Assembly: GCF_004331155.1 (NCBI RefSeq)
Contig: NZ_SJNZ01000002.1
Location: forward strand, 1-64,000
DNA: 64,000 nucleotides
Reading direction: 5' to 3'
Source: Acinetobacter terrestris
GTDB lineage: Bacteria > Pseudomonadota > Gammaproteobacteria > Pseudomonadales > Moraxellaceae
The stretch's first letter is position 1. Each line of letters starts with the position of its first letter. Positions 26,867-35,843 of this stretch are shown one piece after another. The position numbers and the translations under genes were made by a program. The notes under the pieces are model-generated. The model saw only the letters and a program-made list of their open reading frames with translations, was not told the origin of the DNA and ran no database searches.

Positions 26867-27325
26867 ATGAGCAATCTCAGTCTTACTCCGCTATTCCGTC
26901 GTAGCATTGGTTTTGACCGTTTCAATGATCTATTTGATTATGCAATGCAAAGCGATACGCCGAATTATCCAAACTATAATATTGAAAAAACAGGTGATAA
27001 CAACTATCGCATTGTGATTGCTACCGCTGGATTTAATGAAGATCAGCTTGAGATTAATCTTGAAAATCAGCTGCTCACCATTACCGGCAAAGCGGTTGAA
27101 GAAAATTCAGATAGCACGGTTGAATTTTTACATAAAGGCATTGCCAGTCGCTCATTTAAACTTTCGCTACACTTAGATGAACATATTGAGGTACAGCAGG
27201 CAGATTATGAAAATGGTTTATTGAAAATAAATTTGCAGCGTTCTGTTCCTGAGGAAGCGATGCCGCGAAAAATTCCAATCGGTCGTAAAACCAATGAGCA
27301 GATAGAGACATCTAAAACCGAATAA
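26867..27325 (+). CDS. Small heat-shock protein, Hsp20/IbpA-like
   Basis: ATP-independent holdase chaperone of 152 aa. The alpha-crystallin domain covers about 35-125, starting P-N-Y-N-I-E-K-T and including A-T-A-G-F-N-E-D-Q-L-E-I and the closing Y-E-N-G-L-L-K-I-N-L. The C-terminal I-P-I motif that docks neighbouring subunits is present (P-R-K-I-P-I). The N-terminal L-T-P-L-F-R-R-S-I-G-F-D-R resembles IbpA. Start supported by AGGAGG. Confidence 0.93.
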   Translation: MSNLSLTPLFRRSIGFDRFNDLFDYAMQSDTPNYPNYNIEKTGDNNYRIVIATAGFNEDQLEINLENQLLTITGKAVEENSDSTVEFLHKGIASRSFKLSLHLDEHIEVQQADYENGLLKINLQRSVPEEAMPRKIPIGRKTNEQIETSKTE

Positions 27326-27330
27326 GCGCG

Positions 27331-27367
27331 AAAAGGACCCGTCATCGATGGGTCTTTTTAATTTTTG
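27331..27367 (+). terminator. Terminator after hsp20
   Basis: GACCC/GGGTC stem with a 9-nt loop, then a T-rich tail. Confidence 0.75.
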
Positions 27368-27500
27368 TTTTATTCAAAAAATAATGTTCTAAAAAGCACA
27401 ACAATTAAATCTTAAAACATCCTGACTTGAATTTAAAATATACTGCCAGATACGGATCTAAAAACAACAATCTATCTTTGTGAAGAAAAACAGGTAAAAA

Positions 27501-27902
27501 ATGAATTATTCAAGACAACCCAATATTAGCCCATTTGCGATCCTAATCGCCTTGATCTGTTTTATTATCCTGATGATTCTGATCCTGTTCGGTTGGCCAC
27601 ATTATAAGGTTTGGAAACAAGGCATGGATGGTCAAGCGGCACTGGCAGAAGCAGAGCAATCGAAAATGATTCAGGTACAGGTCGCCAAAGCAGAACTGGA
27701 AAGTGCCAAATTGCGTGCTCAAGCCATACAATTAGTCGGTCAAGCCGCGAAAGATTATCCTGAATACCGTAAACAGGAATTTATTGGCGCCTTTGGCGAG
27801 GCATTACGTGATGGCCGTATTCAGCAAATTATTTATGTACCGACCGAAGCCAATATTCCGATTGTGGAAGCGGGCAAGAACACTAGCCCTGTACAACAAT
27901 AA
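27501..27902 (+). CDS. Membrane-anchored short SPFH/band-7-like protein
   Basis: Protein of 133 aa with one N-terminal transmembrane helix (about 12-32), then a helical, Ala/Glu/Gln-rich segment (about 44-85) and a short tail with I-I-Y-V-P-T-E-A-N-I-P-I. The helical part and the tail resemble the C-terminal end of SPFH (stomatin/prohibitin) proteins, but the globular SPFH domain itself is missing. It may be a truncated relative or a small membrane-scaffold protein. It converges on infC with a shared terminator. Confidence 0.6.
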   Translation: MNYSRQPNISPFAILIALICFIILMILILFGWPHYKVWKQGMDGQAALAEAEQSKMIQVQVAKAELESAKLRAQAIQLVGQAAKDYPEYRKQEFIGAFGEALRDGRIQQIIYVPTEANIPIVEAGKNTSPVQQ

Positions 27903-27912
27903 AAAATACAGG

Positions 27913-27947
27913 CATAAAAAAGCACTGCATTTGCAGTGCTTTTTTAT
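27913..27947. terminator. Bidirectional terminator
   Basis: AAAAAGCACTGCA/TGCAGTGCTTTTT hairpin with flanking A- and T-runs. It ends both infC (minus) and the SPFH-like gene (plus). Confidence 0.95.
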
Positions 27948-27965
27948 TAATGGATCAACGCATGC

Positions 27966-28517
27966 TTATTTCTTACGTTTCGGTCCAATGAGCATGCCCA
28001 TTTGACGACCTTCCATTTTTGGTGCTTGTTCGACTGTACCGTATTCAATTACGTCTGCTTCAACTTTTTGTAATTGAGCAAGACCTAATTGTTGGTGAGC
28101 CATTTCACGACCACGGAAGCGCAAGGTAATTTTTACCTTGTTCCCTTCCTCTAGGAAACGAAGAATTGCACGTAACTTGATGTTGTAATCACCAATGTCT
28201 GTACCAGGACGCAACTTAATCTCTTTAACCTGAACTTGATGCTGTTTTTTCTTCGCATCTTTTTGCTTTTGCTTCAGATCGAATAAATGTTTGTTAAAGT
28301 CCATGATTTTACAAACAGGCGGCTCTGCATTAGCAACGATCTCAACAAGATCAAGCTCAACTTCTTCTGCAGCGCGCAACGCTTCAGCTAAAGAAACGAT
28401 GCCCTTTTGCTCTCCTTCAGCACCAACGAGACGTACTTCTTTTGCACGGATCTCGTCATTCAATGCAGGACGATTGCTTTTAGCACCTTGTTGTTGGTTA
28501 CGGTCAGGCTGTTTAAT
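27966..28517 (-). CDS. infC: Translation initiation factor IF-3 with ATT start codon
   Basis: IF-3 (183 aa) binds the 30S subunit and checks the start codon. The first ATG-type frame begins only at 28463 (M-N-D-E-I-R-A-K-E), which would lose the family N-terminus. Extending upstream gives an ATT at 28517 with GGAG eight bases before it, encoding (I/M)[12 protein letters not shown]. ATT initiation is the classical infC arrangement: IF-3 discriminates against ATT and so limits its own synthesis. The thrS stop codon lies 5 bases upstream, with the GGAG inside thrS. No rpmI-rplT follow; a terminator does. Confidence 0.96.
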   Translation of the reverse strand: MKQPDRNQQQGAKSNRPALNDEIRAKEVRLVGAEGEQKGIVSLAEALRAAEEVELDLVEIVANAEPPVCKIMDFNKHLFDLKQKQKDAKKKQHQVQVKEIKLRPGTDIGDYNIKLRAILRFLEEGNKVKITLRFRGREMAHQQLGLAQLQKVEADVIEYGTVEQAPKMEGRQMGMLIGPKRKK

Positions 28518-28522
28518 CTTTA

Positions 28523-30445
28523 TTACTCCACAATATACCGGCCACGTTCGGCTACGGCTGCTTTCACTAGGTCAACGAAGGCATCAATTGACATAGTACC
28601 TAAATTTTTTCCTGAGCGGGTACGGACATTTACTGTACCTTCCTCTACTTCACGGTCTCCAAGAACCAGTAAGTAAGGAATACGCTCTAAAGTACGTTCA
28701 CGAATCTTAAAGCCGATTTTCTCATTTCTCAAGTCAGAAATGGTACGAATTCCACTTTCTTTAAGTTTAGCGACGACTGACTCACACGCCTCAGCTTGTG
28801 AATCGGTAATATTCATTACACACGCTTGAACTGGTGCTAACCATGGTGGCATGAAACCAGCGTAGTGCTCAATAAGAATACCAATAAATCGTTCAAAACT
28901 ACCCAGAATTGCACGGTGCAACATCACAGGCTGATCGCGATCATTATCTTCTGTTACATAAGATGCGTCTAGACGCCCTGGTAAGTTGAAGTCACACTGA
29001 ATAGTACCACATTGCCAGATACGGCCTAAACAGTCTTTTAACGAGAATTCAATTTTCGGACCGTAGAACGCGCCTTCACCCGGCTGTAAATCCCATTCAA
29101 GACCCGCAGCATCTAAAGCATCCGCCAAAGATTTTTCCGCCATGTCCCAAAGTGCATCTTCACCGACACGTTTTTCAGGACGAGTCGACAACTTCATTTG
29201 TACGTCTTCAAAGCCAAAGTCTTTGTATACGTCCAGTGTCAATTTGATAAAGTCTGCAACTTCAGGACCAATCTGTTCCTTGGTACAGAAGATATGTGCA
29301 TCATCTTGAGTAAAGCCGCGTACACGCATAATGCCGTGTAAAGAACCTGATGGTTCGTTACGGTGACATGAACCGAATTCTGCTAAACGTACTGGAAGAT
29401 CACGGTACGATTTTAAACCCTGGTTAAACACCTGCACGTGACAAGGACAGTTCATTGGTTTAACCGCGTAGTTACGGTTTTCAGAATGCGTGGTGAACAT
29501 GTTGTCTGCATAGTTTGCAGCATGTCCTGATTTTTCCCACAGCGTAAAATCCACCACTTGCGGGGTACGAATTTCTTCATAACCATTGTCTTGTTGAACT
29601 TTACGCATGTACTGTTCAAGAACTTGGTAAATGGTCCAACCGTTCGGATGCCAGAATACCATACCCGGTGCTTCTTCTTGCATATGGAACAAATCAAGCG
29701 CTTTACCAATTTTACGGTGATCGCGTTTTTCTGCTTCTTCAATACGTTTTACATAAGCTGCAAGCTGTTTCTTGTCTGCCCACGCTGTACCGTAAATACG
29801 TTGTAACTGTTCATTCTTCGCATCACCGCGCCAGTAAGCGCCAGAGATTTTAGTCAGCTTGAATGATTTTAAGAATTTGGTGTTTGGAACGTGCGGACCA
29901 CGGCACATGTCCAAATAATCCTGATGGTAGTACAAGCCCATTTGAGTTTCTTCAGGCATGTCTGCAATCAAGCGTAATTTGTATTCTTCACCGCGCGCTG
30001 TGAATTCTGCAATCACTTCGTCACGAGGAGTCATTTTTTTCACGACTTCATAGTCTTGATCGATGAGCTTTTTCATACGCTCTTCAATCGCTGCCATGTC
30101 GTCTAATGTGAATGGACGTGGCATCCAGATGTCATAGTAGAAACCTTCTTCAATGACAGGACCAATTACCATTTTCGCTTCTGGGAACAATTGCTTAACA
30201 GCATGACCGACCAAATGCGCGCAAGAGTGACGGATAATTTCCACGCCTGCTTCATCTTTAGGCGTGATAATTTGTAAGGTTGCATCTTCAGTAATCAAGT
30301 CAGACGCGTCAACAAGACGATCGTTTACACGACCTGCAACTGTATTTTTTGCAAGACCAGGGCCGATGCTAAGCGCAACGTCCATCACAGATACGGCGTG
30401 ATCAAATTGTTTTTGATCGCCATTGGGTAAAGTGATAATTGGCAT
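28523..30445 (-). CDS. thrS: Threonyl-tRNA synthetase
   Basis: Class II synthetase of 640 aa that charges tRNA-Thr. Domains in order: TGS (about 1-62), the editing domain with [10 protein letters not shown] (about 73-82) and the C-M-D-like C-R-G-P-H-V-P-N, the catalytic core with the zinc-site M-N-C-P-C-H and [10 protein letters not shown] (motif 2), [10 protein letters not shown] (motif 3), and the C-terminal anticodon-binding domain. The start has AAGGA seven bases upstream, and directly before that lies a hairpin mimicking the tRNA-Thr anticodon arm, so autogenous translational control is likely. It is co-transcribed with infC. Confidence 0.98.
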   Translation of the reverse strand: MPIITLPNGDQKQFDHAVSVMDVALSIGPGLAKNTVAGRVNDRLVDASDLITEDATLQIITPKDEAGVEIIRHSCAHLVGHAVKQLFPEAKMVIGPVIEEGFYYDIWMPRPFTLDDMAAIEERMKKLIDQDYEVVKKMTPRDEVIAEFTARGEEYKLRLIADMPEETQMGLYYHQDYLDMCRGPHVPNTKFLKSFKLTKISGAYWRGDAKNEQLQRIYGTAWADKKQLAAYVKRIEEAEKRDHRKIGKALDLFHMQEEAPGMVFWHPNGWTIYQVLEQYMRKVQQDNGYEEIRTPQVVDFTLWEKSGHAANYADNMFTTHSENRNYAVKPMNCPCHVQVFNQGLKSYRDLPVRLAEFGSCHRNEPSGSLHGIMRVRGFTQDDAHIFCTKEQIGPEVADFIKLTLDVYKDFGFEDVQMKLSTRPEKRVGEDALWDMAEKSLADALDAAGLEWDLQPGEGAFYGPKIEFSLKDCLGRIWQCGTIQCDFNLPGRLDASYVTEDNDRDQPVMLHRAILGSFERFIGILIEHYAGFMPPWLAPVQACVMNITDSQAEACESVVAKLKESGIRTISDLRNEKIGFKIRERTLERIPYLLVLGDREVEEGTVNVRTRSGKNLGTMSIDAFVDLVKAAVAERGRYIVE

Positions 30446-30465
30446 AAGAAAATCCTTAAGGAGTG

Positions 30466-30486
30466 ATGCCCCGTACCATGGGGCAT
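30466..30486 (-). promoter_or_regulatory. thrS operator hairpin mimicking the tRNA-Thr(GGU) anticodon arm
   Basis: On the transcribed strand a 7-bp perfect stem (ATGCCCC with GGGGCAT) closes a 7-nt loop A-U-G-G-U-A-C. Numbered as an anticodon loop (32-38), this gives U33, anticodon G34-G35-U36 and A37, which is exactly a threonine anticodon loop. The stem can extend through GTGAT/ATCAC with a small bulge. The Shine-Dalgarno AAGGA follows about 10 bases downstream. In Escherichia coli ThrRS represses its own mRNA by binding such a mimic, although with a CGU loop. A small second hairpin (GAGG/CCTC, 30507-30518) lies upstream. Binding here is inferred. Confidence 0.7.
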
Positions 30487-30679
30487 ATCACCGCGAGATT
30501 ATGATCGAGGAGAACCTCAAAAGATAAAAACGGTGGATAAATAAAAATCGACTTGAATTTTACACGTCTTAGCCATGGGATTAAACCTTTTCACCTAGAA
30601 AATTCGCGATTTGGCTCATTTTGAATTTATTTGCCAATACTTTGTCTTTACTCAGATCAGGAAATTTTCAGCTTTGTTT

Positions 30680-31834
30680 TTATTCTCTAAAGCTATTCCA
30701 TATTTCAAATGTGCCCTGTACGTAAGCATAAAGCTGAGCAAATTGCGGAATAATCGCTTCACTCTGAGTCGGCCTTAAAAACACATAATCATCTACAGCA
30801 ATAGTGCATTGTTTGGGAACCTGGAGCATTTCCTGATTGCTACTGCGGCCATACAAAATGTGCGGCTGACTTTTTTCAGGATAGATATAATCTGCGCGCC
30901 AATAACCGCCATACACGAACAAAGCTTGATAATGATGTGGCAGATGATTCAGCACTTCCAAACCGGGTAATTGGCTATAGGGCAAAACTTTCAATACCGG
31001 GGTGGCAATCCAGAGTGCACATTTGAGTTCCGATAAATGATCCAGATCAAAATCACTCGGCTTGACCAGCATGGAACCAAAAGCCAGATCATTGCATTCG
31101 CTCTGCTGGCAATGCTGCATAAAAGTTGGACTTCCACCCCCGTTAAAGCACAGACCGTCATGCCATAAATCCGGGAATTGCTGCTGAATAATATTTTTGT
31201 ATTGTTGATAAGTGTGTTGCGATTGTTGATAACTTTTTTCAGGGCTGGTTATAATTTTCGGCAATTTGGCGACATGTGCGTCATAGCCCATCAAACCGGA
31301 GAGTTTTAAATGCCTTGGATGCTGTTGAATCAGCTTGAGCAATGCAACAAATTGCTGCGAATTTTGCACTCCACCACGATGCAAACCGACATCAATTTCA
31401 ATATTTACATTCAAACTGATGTCGAGTTGTTGAGCGAGCTGCAAATATTGTTGCAATCGGCTCAAATCATCAATCAGCCACTGAATATAAATTTCGTGTT
31501 GAGCATTGCTTTGATAAAATGATTCCACTGCCCGGATCGGCATGGGTTTGCCCAGCAAAATATCGGCTTGCCCAAATATCTGGATAATCTCTGCAATATG
31601 CGGAAGATGAAACAGCATAAAACGCTGCGTATTGAGCTTTTGGCTTGCCAGTTTGAGCAGCTGCATACTGGCCAAGGATTTCACCACCAAGCGCGGTTTT
31701 AACTGCGTAGGCAATTTTGACCGCACAAAATTCAAATTATCTTGATAAGTTTTTATATCTAAAATCAGTTGCGGTGTACCTGTTCCCTGCTGTTTTAAAT
31801 ACTGGGTTAATTGCTGAAAATAATTCGGTTGCAT
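30680..31834 (-). CDS. PLP-dependent alanine-racemase-fold enzyme (DSD1/D-threonine aldolase-like)
   Basis: Protein of 384 aa with an N-terminal PLP TIM barrel. Lys52 in R-L-V-V-K-S is the likely Schiff-base lysine; E-I-D-V-G-L-H-R-G-G and F-N-G-G-G-S-P-T are the expected phosphate-side motifs, and the C-terminal part resembles the D-serine dehydratase-like domain with a metal-site-like arrangement. D-amino-acid dehydration or aldol cleavage is the general activity; the substrate is unknown. The ATG overlaps the stop of the upstream lactone-oxidase gene (TGATG), so they form an operon, and downstream polarity from that broken gene is possible. Confidence 0.75.
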   Translation of the reverse strand: MQPNYFQQLTQYLKQQGTGTPQLILDIKTYQDNLNFVRSKLPTQLKPRLVVKSLASMQLLKLASQKLNTQRFMLFHLPHIAEIIQIFGQADILLGKPMPIRAVESFYQSNAQHEIYIQWLIDDLSRLQQYLQLAQQLDISLNVNIEIDVGLHRGGVQNSQQFVALLKLIQQHPRHLKLSGLMGYDAHVAKLPKIITSPEKSYQQSQHTYQQYKNIIQQQFPDLWHDGLCFNGGGSPTFMQHCQQSECNDLAFGSMLVKPSDFDLDHLSELKCALWIATPVLKVLPYSQLPGLEVLNHLPHHYQALFVYGGYWRADYIYPEKSQPHILYGRSSNQEMLQVPKQCTIAVDDYVFLRPTQSEAIIPQFAQLYAYVQGTFEIWNSFRE

Positions 31835-33129
31835 CACTCCCCCGACTGCTCAATTAAAAAAAGCTGCTTTAAATACGGATTGAGCCATTTTTGATTGGGA
31901 TCCAGTTGTTGACGCAACACCATAAAATCATCCCATTTCGGGTATAAATCCCGAAGTGAAGCTGCGCTCATGGAATGCAATTTCCCCCAATGTGGCCGTC
32001 CCTGATATTTCTGCAAAATAGGCTCGACCAAATCAAATACGACGTGATAATCCTGTTTATAAAATTGATGAATCGAAATGGAGACCGAATCGCGCTTATA
32101 AAAAGGGCTCAGCCAGATATCATCGCCTTTGACATAGCGAAATTCGATCGGAAAAAACATCGGCACTTGATGCTTGCGTAAGCGATGTAAAACCTCCTCC
32201 AGACACTGCAAGCCTTGCTCAAGCGGAATCTGATATTCCATTTCATTAAATTTGGTATTGCGTGGAGTGGGGAAAATCTGATTTGATCAATCCACATAAC
32301 AAGTCGGTTTGACAAACACACTGAGCAGTTTTTGCAGATAGGAATTTGCAGCAGGCAATCTTCGCGTCAATTCCGAACATAGGGTCAGCAAAGCATCCTC
32401 TGAAGGCCATGCATCCTGTCTGGGCTGAATCGCCTCATCCGTTTCATCCAGGGTTTTTAACATCACCTGATCAGAATGAAGAAATGCCCAAAACTCAATA
32501 TGTCGGTGCTGATGCTTCCATTGATCAATGTTTGCAAATACCTCTTGAATGGGACACAACCGAATCTGCTCTTTTAATTTATAGCGTGGCCGATTTTGCA
32601 GGGTGATTTTTGTCAGTATGCCTAAACTGCCCAGGGCAACACGTCCGGCCTGAAAGATATCAGTATTTTGCTGACGATCACATTGCAGCAGCTCGCCCTC
32701 TGCGGTCAGCAATTCAAAAGCTTCTACAAAAGCAGAGAGACAGGGTAAATCGATACCCGTGCCATGCGTTCCGGTAGAAATGGCGCCCGCCAGGCTTTGC
32801 TGATCAATATCGCCCTGATTGGCTAAGGCCTGATGGATTGGAGCAAGATATTCGCCTAAGTCATATAAACGCGTACCCACTTGTACTGTGCATTGGGTTC
32901 GATTTTCATCAAAGGCAACCACGCCCTTGAAATGATCGAGATTGATCAGCACTGCATCCGTCTTGACTAAAGCACTGAATGAATGCCCTGCGCCCACTGC
33001 ACGAATCTGCGCATGCGACTTTACGATATTTTGCAATTCATAGATCTTTTTGGGCTTAAAAATCTCAGGGCAACCGTGCTGACTGCCCGACCAATTTCGC
33101 CATGTTTCATCCGCCTGTTGTATTTTCAT
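31834..33129 (-). pseudogene. D-arabinono-1,4-lactone oxidase-like FAD enzyme, interrupted by one in-frame TGA
   Basis: Two open frames (32287-33129 and the frame ending at 31834) lie in the same frame and together make a normal-length enzyme of about 431 residues. The N-terminal part is a VAO-type FAD domain with R-A-V-G-A-G-H-S-F-S (the His of G-H-S is the usual covalent FAD site) and S-T-G-T-H-G-T-G. The C-terminal part is the ALO domain with R-P-H-W-G-K-L-H. Only the TGA at 32287-32289, between C-Y-V-D and S-N-Q-I-F-P-T-P-R, separates them; CGA to TGA (Arg to stop) would explain it. It is a recent nonsense mutation or a sequencing error. Confidence 0.8.
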
Positions 33130-33362
33130 TATTATTCCTTGGCTGATATTATTTTAATTGCTCAACTAGAGTAAAATACCTAAAAAATCAAACATGGGAA
33201 CCCATGCGTTCAAAATATTTGAGTGCGCTAAAATAATTTCATTAATATTTAATATGTTAAAAATTATAAAAATGTACTCGACTAAAGCATAAATGCAAGA
33301 TTGCCGAGAAGTGCATATCTTTTTAACAGGATATGAAAATAAATACAGAATGGAGTTTCAAA

Positions 33363-35003
33363 ATGGTTAGCGCATACGATGAATTACCGCGTACCCCTGC
33401 AAACTTTGTAGCGTTGTCACCTTTACGCTATCTTGATCGCGCAGCATATATCTATCCGAATCAGAACGCGATTATTCACGGTAAGCGCCGTATTACCTGG
33501 CGTGAGACATACAATCGTTGCCGTCAGTTTGCCAACCAACTCCAAAACTTGGGCATCGGTAAAAATGATACCGTTTCTGTACTGCTGCCGAACGTTCCTG
33601 CCATGATTGAGGCGCATTTTGCTGTCCCTATGGCAGGTGCGGTACTCAACACCTTAAATACGCGCCTAGATGCCAAAACACTCGCATTCATGCTTGAGCA
33701 TGCTGAAACCAAAGTGTTATTGGTCGATCCTGAATTTACCGCACTTGCGACAGAAGCACTCGCACTCATTAAACAAGATATCTATGTGATTGATGTCGCT
33801 GACGAAGAATATGAAAATGCGTCAACACCGATTGGTCAAGTTGAATATGAAGACTGGATTGCGCAAGGCGATGCCAATTTTGAATGGCATTTACCACAAG
33901 ATGAATGGGATGCCATCAGCTTAAGTTATACCTCTGGAACCACGGGCAATCCTAAAGGCGTGGTTTACCATCACCGCGGTGCCTACATTAACGCAGCCAG
34001 TAATATCATTGCCTGCGGTATGACGCCTCGTGCCACCTATTTATGGACACTGCCGCTGTTCCACTGTAATGGCTGGTGCTTTGCATGGACCATGGCTGCT
34101 AATGGCGGTACCAACGTCTGCTTGCGTAAAGTCGATGCGGAACTGATCTTTAAACTAATTGCTGAGCATAAAGTGGATTACTTCTGTGGCGCGCCAATTG
34201 TCTTGTCCATGCTCATCAACATGCCTGAAGAGAAAAAGACCAAGCTTGATCACCGTGTCGAAGTGATGGTGGCAGGTGCTGCGCCTCCAGCAGCGATCAT
34301 TGAAGGAATGCGCAATATTGGCGTTAACGTGACTCATGTTTATGGCCTGACAGAAACCTACGGTCCTTCTGCACTTTGCGCATCACAAGCAGGCTGGAGT
34401 GATTTGTCGATTCAGGAACAAGCACAGCTGCATTCACGTCAAGGGGTTCCTTACCCATTACAAGACGGCATGAAAGTACTTGATCCTGAAACCATGCAAG
34501 AAGTTCCACATGATGGTCACACCATGGGCGAAATTATGTTCCGTGGCAACATCGTGATGAAGGGTTACTTAAAGAATGCTGAAGCGACAGCAGAAGCCTT
34601 CGCTGGTGGATGGTTCCATACCGGTGACCTTGCCGTTTGCCAGCCAGATGGCTATGCAAAAATTACCGACCGCTCCAAAGACGTGATTATTTCAGGCGGT
34701 GAGAATATTTCATCGCTAGAAGTGGAAGAAGTGCTGTATCAACATCCTGCAGTTCTGACCGCAGCCGTGGTAGCAAAACCTGATCCACGTTGGCAGGAAG
34801 TGCCATGTGCTTTTGTGGAATTGAAAGAAGGTAAAACAGCAACAGCTGAAGAACTGATTGAATTCTGCAAACAACATTTAGCACGCTTTAAAGTACCTAA
34901 AGATTTGGTGATTACAGAAATTCCGAAAACATCGACAGGGAAACTGCAGAAATTCATCCTGCGTGACTGGGCAAAAGAGCGTGCTACAGGTGAGTTTCAG
35001 TAA
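33363..35003 (+). CDS. Acyl-CoA synthetase (AMP-dependent, AlkK/DmdB-like)
   Basis: Adenylate-forming ligase of 546 aa that activates a carboxylic acid to its CoA thioester. The phosphate loop is L-S-Y-T-S-G-T-T-G-N-P-K-G-V; further signatures are Y-G-L-T-E-T-Y-G-P, W-F-H-T-G-D-L-A, D-R-S-K-D-V-I-I-S-G-G-E-N-I-S-S and the catalytic Lys in T-S-T-G-K-L-Q-K near the end. Overall pattern fits medium-chain fatty-acyl or 3-(methylthio)propionyl-CoA ligases. I use ATG 33363, preceded by GGAG, rather than the ten-codon longer frame. It is a lone gene divergent from the lactone oxidase. Confidence 0.92.
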   Translation: MVSAYDELPRTPANFVALSPLRYLDRAAYIYPNQNAIIHGKRRITWRETYNRCRQFANQLQNLGIGKNDTVSVLLPNVPAMIEAHFAVPMAGAVLNTLNTRLDAKTLAFMLEHAETKVLLVDPEFTALATEALALIKQDIYVIDVADEEYENASTPIGQVEYEDWIAQGDANFEWHLPQDEWDAISLSYTSGTTGNPKGVVYHHRGAYINAASNIIACGMTPRATYLWTLPLFHCNGWCFAWTMAANGGTNVCLRKVDAELIFKLIAEHKVDYFCGAPIVLSMLINMPEEKKTKLDHRVEVMVAGAAPPAAIIEGMRNIGVNVTHVYGLTETYGPSALCASQAGWSDLSIQEQAQLHSRQGVPYPLQDGMKVLDPETMQEVPHDGHTMGEIMFRGNIVMKGYLKNAEATAEAFAGGWFHTGDLAVCQPDGYAKITDRSKDVIISGGENISSLEVEEVLYQHPAVLTAAVVAKPDPRWQEVPCAFVELKEGKTATAEELIEFCKQHLARFKVPKDLVITEIPKTSTGKLQKFILRDWAKERATGEFQ

Positions 35004-35039
35004 TTTTTTCTTCTAACATCAATAACCTCAATCCCAACC

Positions 35040-35243
35040 TTTCTTCTAATAAAGGAGTTCCCTCTCATATTAGGAGAGGGTTAGGGAGAGGTCATATACA
35101 TTGAAGAAATATGTGATTTTTACTTAGCAGTATAAAAATTGGTAATTTGAAAATATTTTTTGGAATAAAGGTCAGCCCTCTCTCTAACTCTCTCCCTGAG
35201 CAAGCGACAATGGCATTGCATTGTCGCAAAGCGCAAAAGAGAA
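35040..35243. repeat. GA-rich inverted repeat pair in a 300-bp gap
   Basis: The gap between the acyl-CoA synthetase and darP holds no gene. It has an inverted pair: CCCTCTCATATTAGGAGAGGG with TTAGGGAGAGG (35052-35091) and, facing it, CCCTCTCTCTAACTCTCTCCC (35175-35195) followed by an imperfect inverted repeat GCGACAATGGCATTGCATTGTCGC (35201-35224). The GA-rich parts resemble the repeat at 18281-18376, so this is probably a dispersed intergenic element of the genome. Confidence 0.5.
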
Positions 35244-35255
35244 ATACCAAAGCAT

Positions 35256-35289
35256 AAAAAAAGCGACTCATATGAGCCGCTTTTTTATT
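35256..35289 (-). terminator. Terminator after darP
   Basis: Near-palindrome AAAAGCG-A-CTCATATGAG-C-CGCTTTT with A- and T-runs on either side, 16 bases past the darP stop. Confidence 0.85.
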
Positions 35290-35304
35290 TCGATCAGGGA
35301 AAAC

Positions 35305-35841
35305 TCAGTTATCTGAAATCAATGCCACTTGCTGAATATAGTTAAATAATTTCAGCTTAGAGGCCGCGATTTGTTCTTCAGGTAACTGTTTGCTGATGTC
35401 ACGCTGAATACGCAGGATATGCTGACGAATCGGATGATGTTCTGCCGCATTATGTGCTTTCATGAATTCTTTGATTGCCGGATCACCCTGTGCAATCATG
35501 CGGTCAACCCAACGCTGCAACTGTGCGGTTTTTTTCGCACCTTGTTGCGGCGTTAAATAAGACAGAATAACTGCCTCATCTTCATTACGTAATAATTTAC
35601 CAATACGTAAGAACTGACGGCGGCGGGCTTCGTGCGAAGTAATTAAACGTACATCTTCCAATGCTTCAATTAAACGTTCTTCCACAGGGAGTTTCTGAAT
35701 TTGTTTAAGACTCAATTCAGCGAGTTGTTCACCTAAAGCAGCCATACGCTGAACTGCTTTTTTTTGTTCGGTTTTGCTTGCACGTCCTTCTAAAGTTTCA
35801 AAGTCATCTTCAGTAAAACGCTGTTGCGGTCGACGTGCCAC
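35305..35841 (-). CDS. darP: Ribosome biogenesis factor DarP (YjgA)
   Basis: Mostly helical, highly charged protein of 178 aa that matches DarP/YjgA, a factor bound to late 50S precursors that helps the peptidyl-transferase centre mature. Recognisable segments: F-E-T-L-E-G-R-A-S-K-T-E-Q-K-K, I-T-S-H-E-A-R-R-R-Q-F-L-R-I-G-K and A-E-H-H-P-I-R-Q-H-I-L. It lies 2 bp after the HPr-like gene, so it ends the rapZ operon. Confidence 0.92.
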   Translation of the reverse strand: MARRPQQRFTEDDFETLEGRASKTEQKKAVQRMAALGEQLAELSLKQIQKLPVEERLIEALEDVRLITSHEARRRQFLRIGKLLRNEDEAVILSYLTPQQGAKKTAQLQRWVDRMIAQGDPAIKEFMKAHNAAEHHPIRQHILRIQRDISKQLPEEQIAASKLKLFNYIQQVALISDN

Positions 35842-35843
35842 GA

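Noticed and set aside
32287-32289. TGA as selenocysteine codon in the lactone oxidase
   Set aside because: No selenocysteine is known at this position in the family, no SECIS-like hairpin is evident, and a CGA-to-TGA change explains it more simply.
33193-33206. Palindrome CATGGGAACCCATG upstream of the acyl-CoA synthetase
   Set aside because: A single short palindrome with no second copy or known regulator match; not enough to call an operator.
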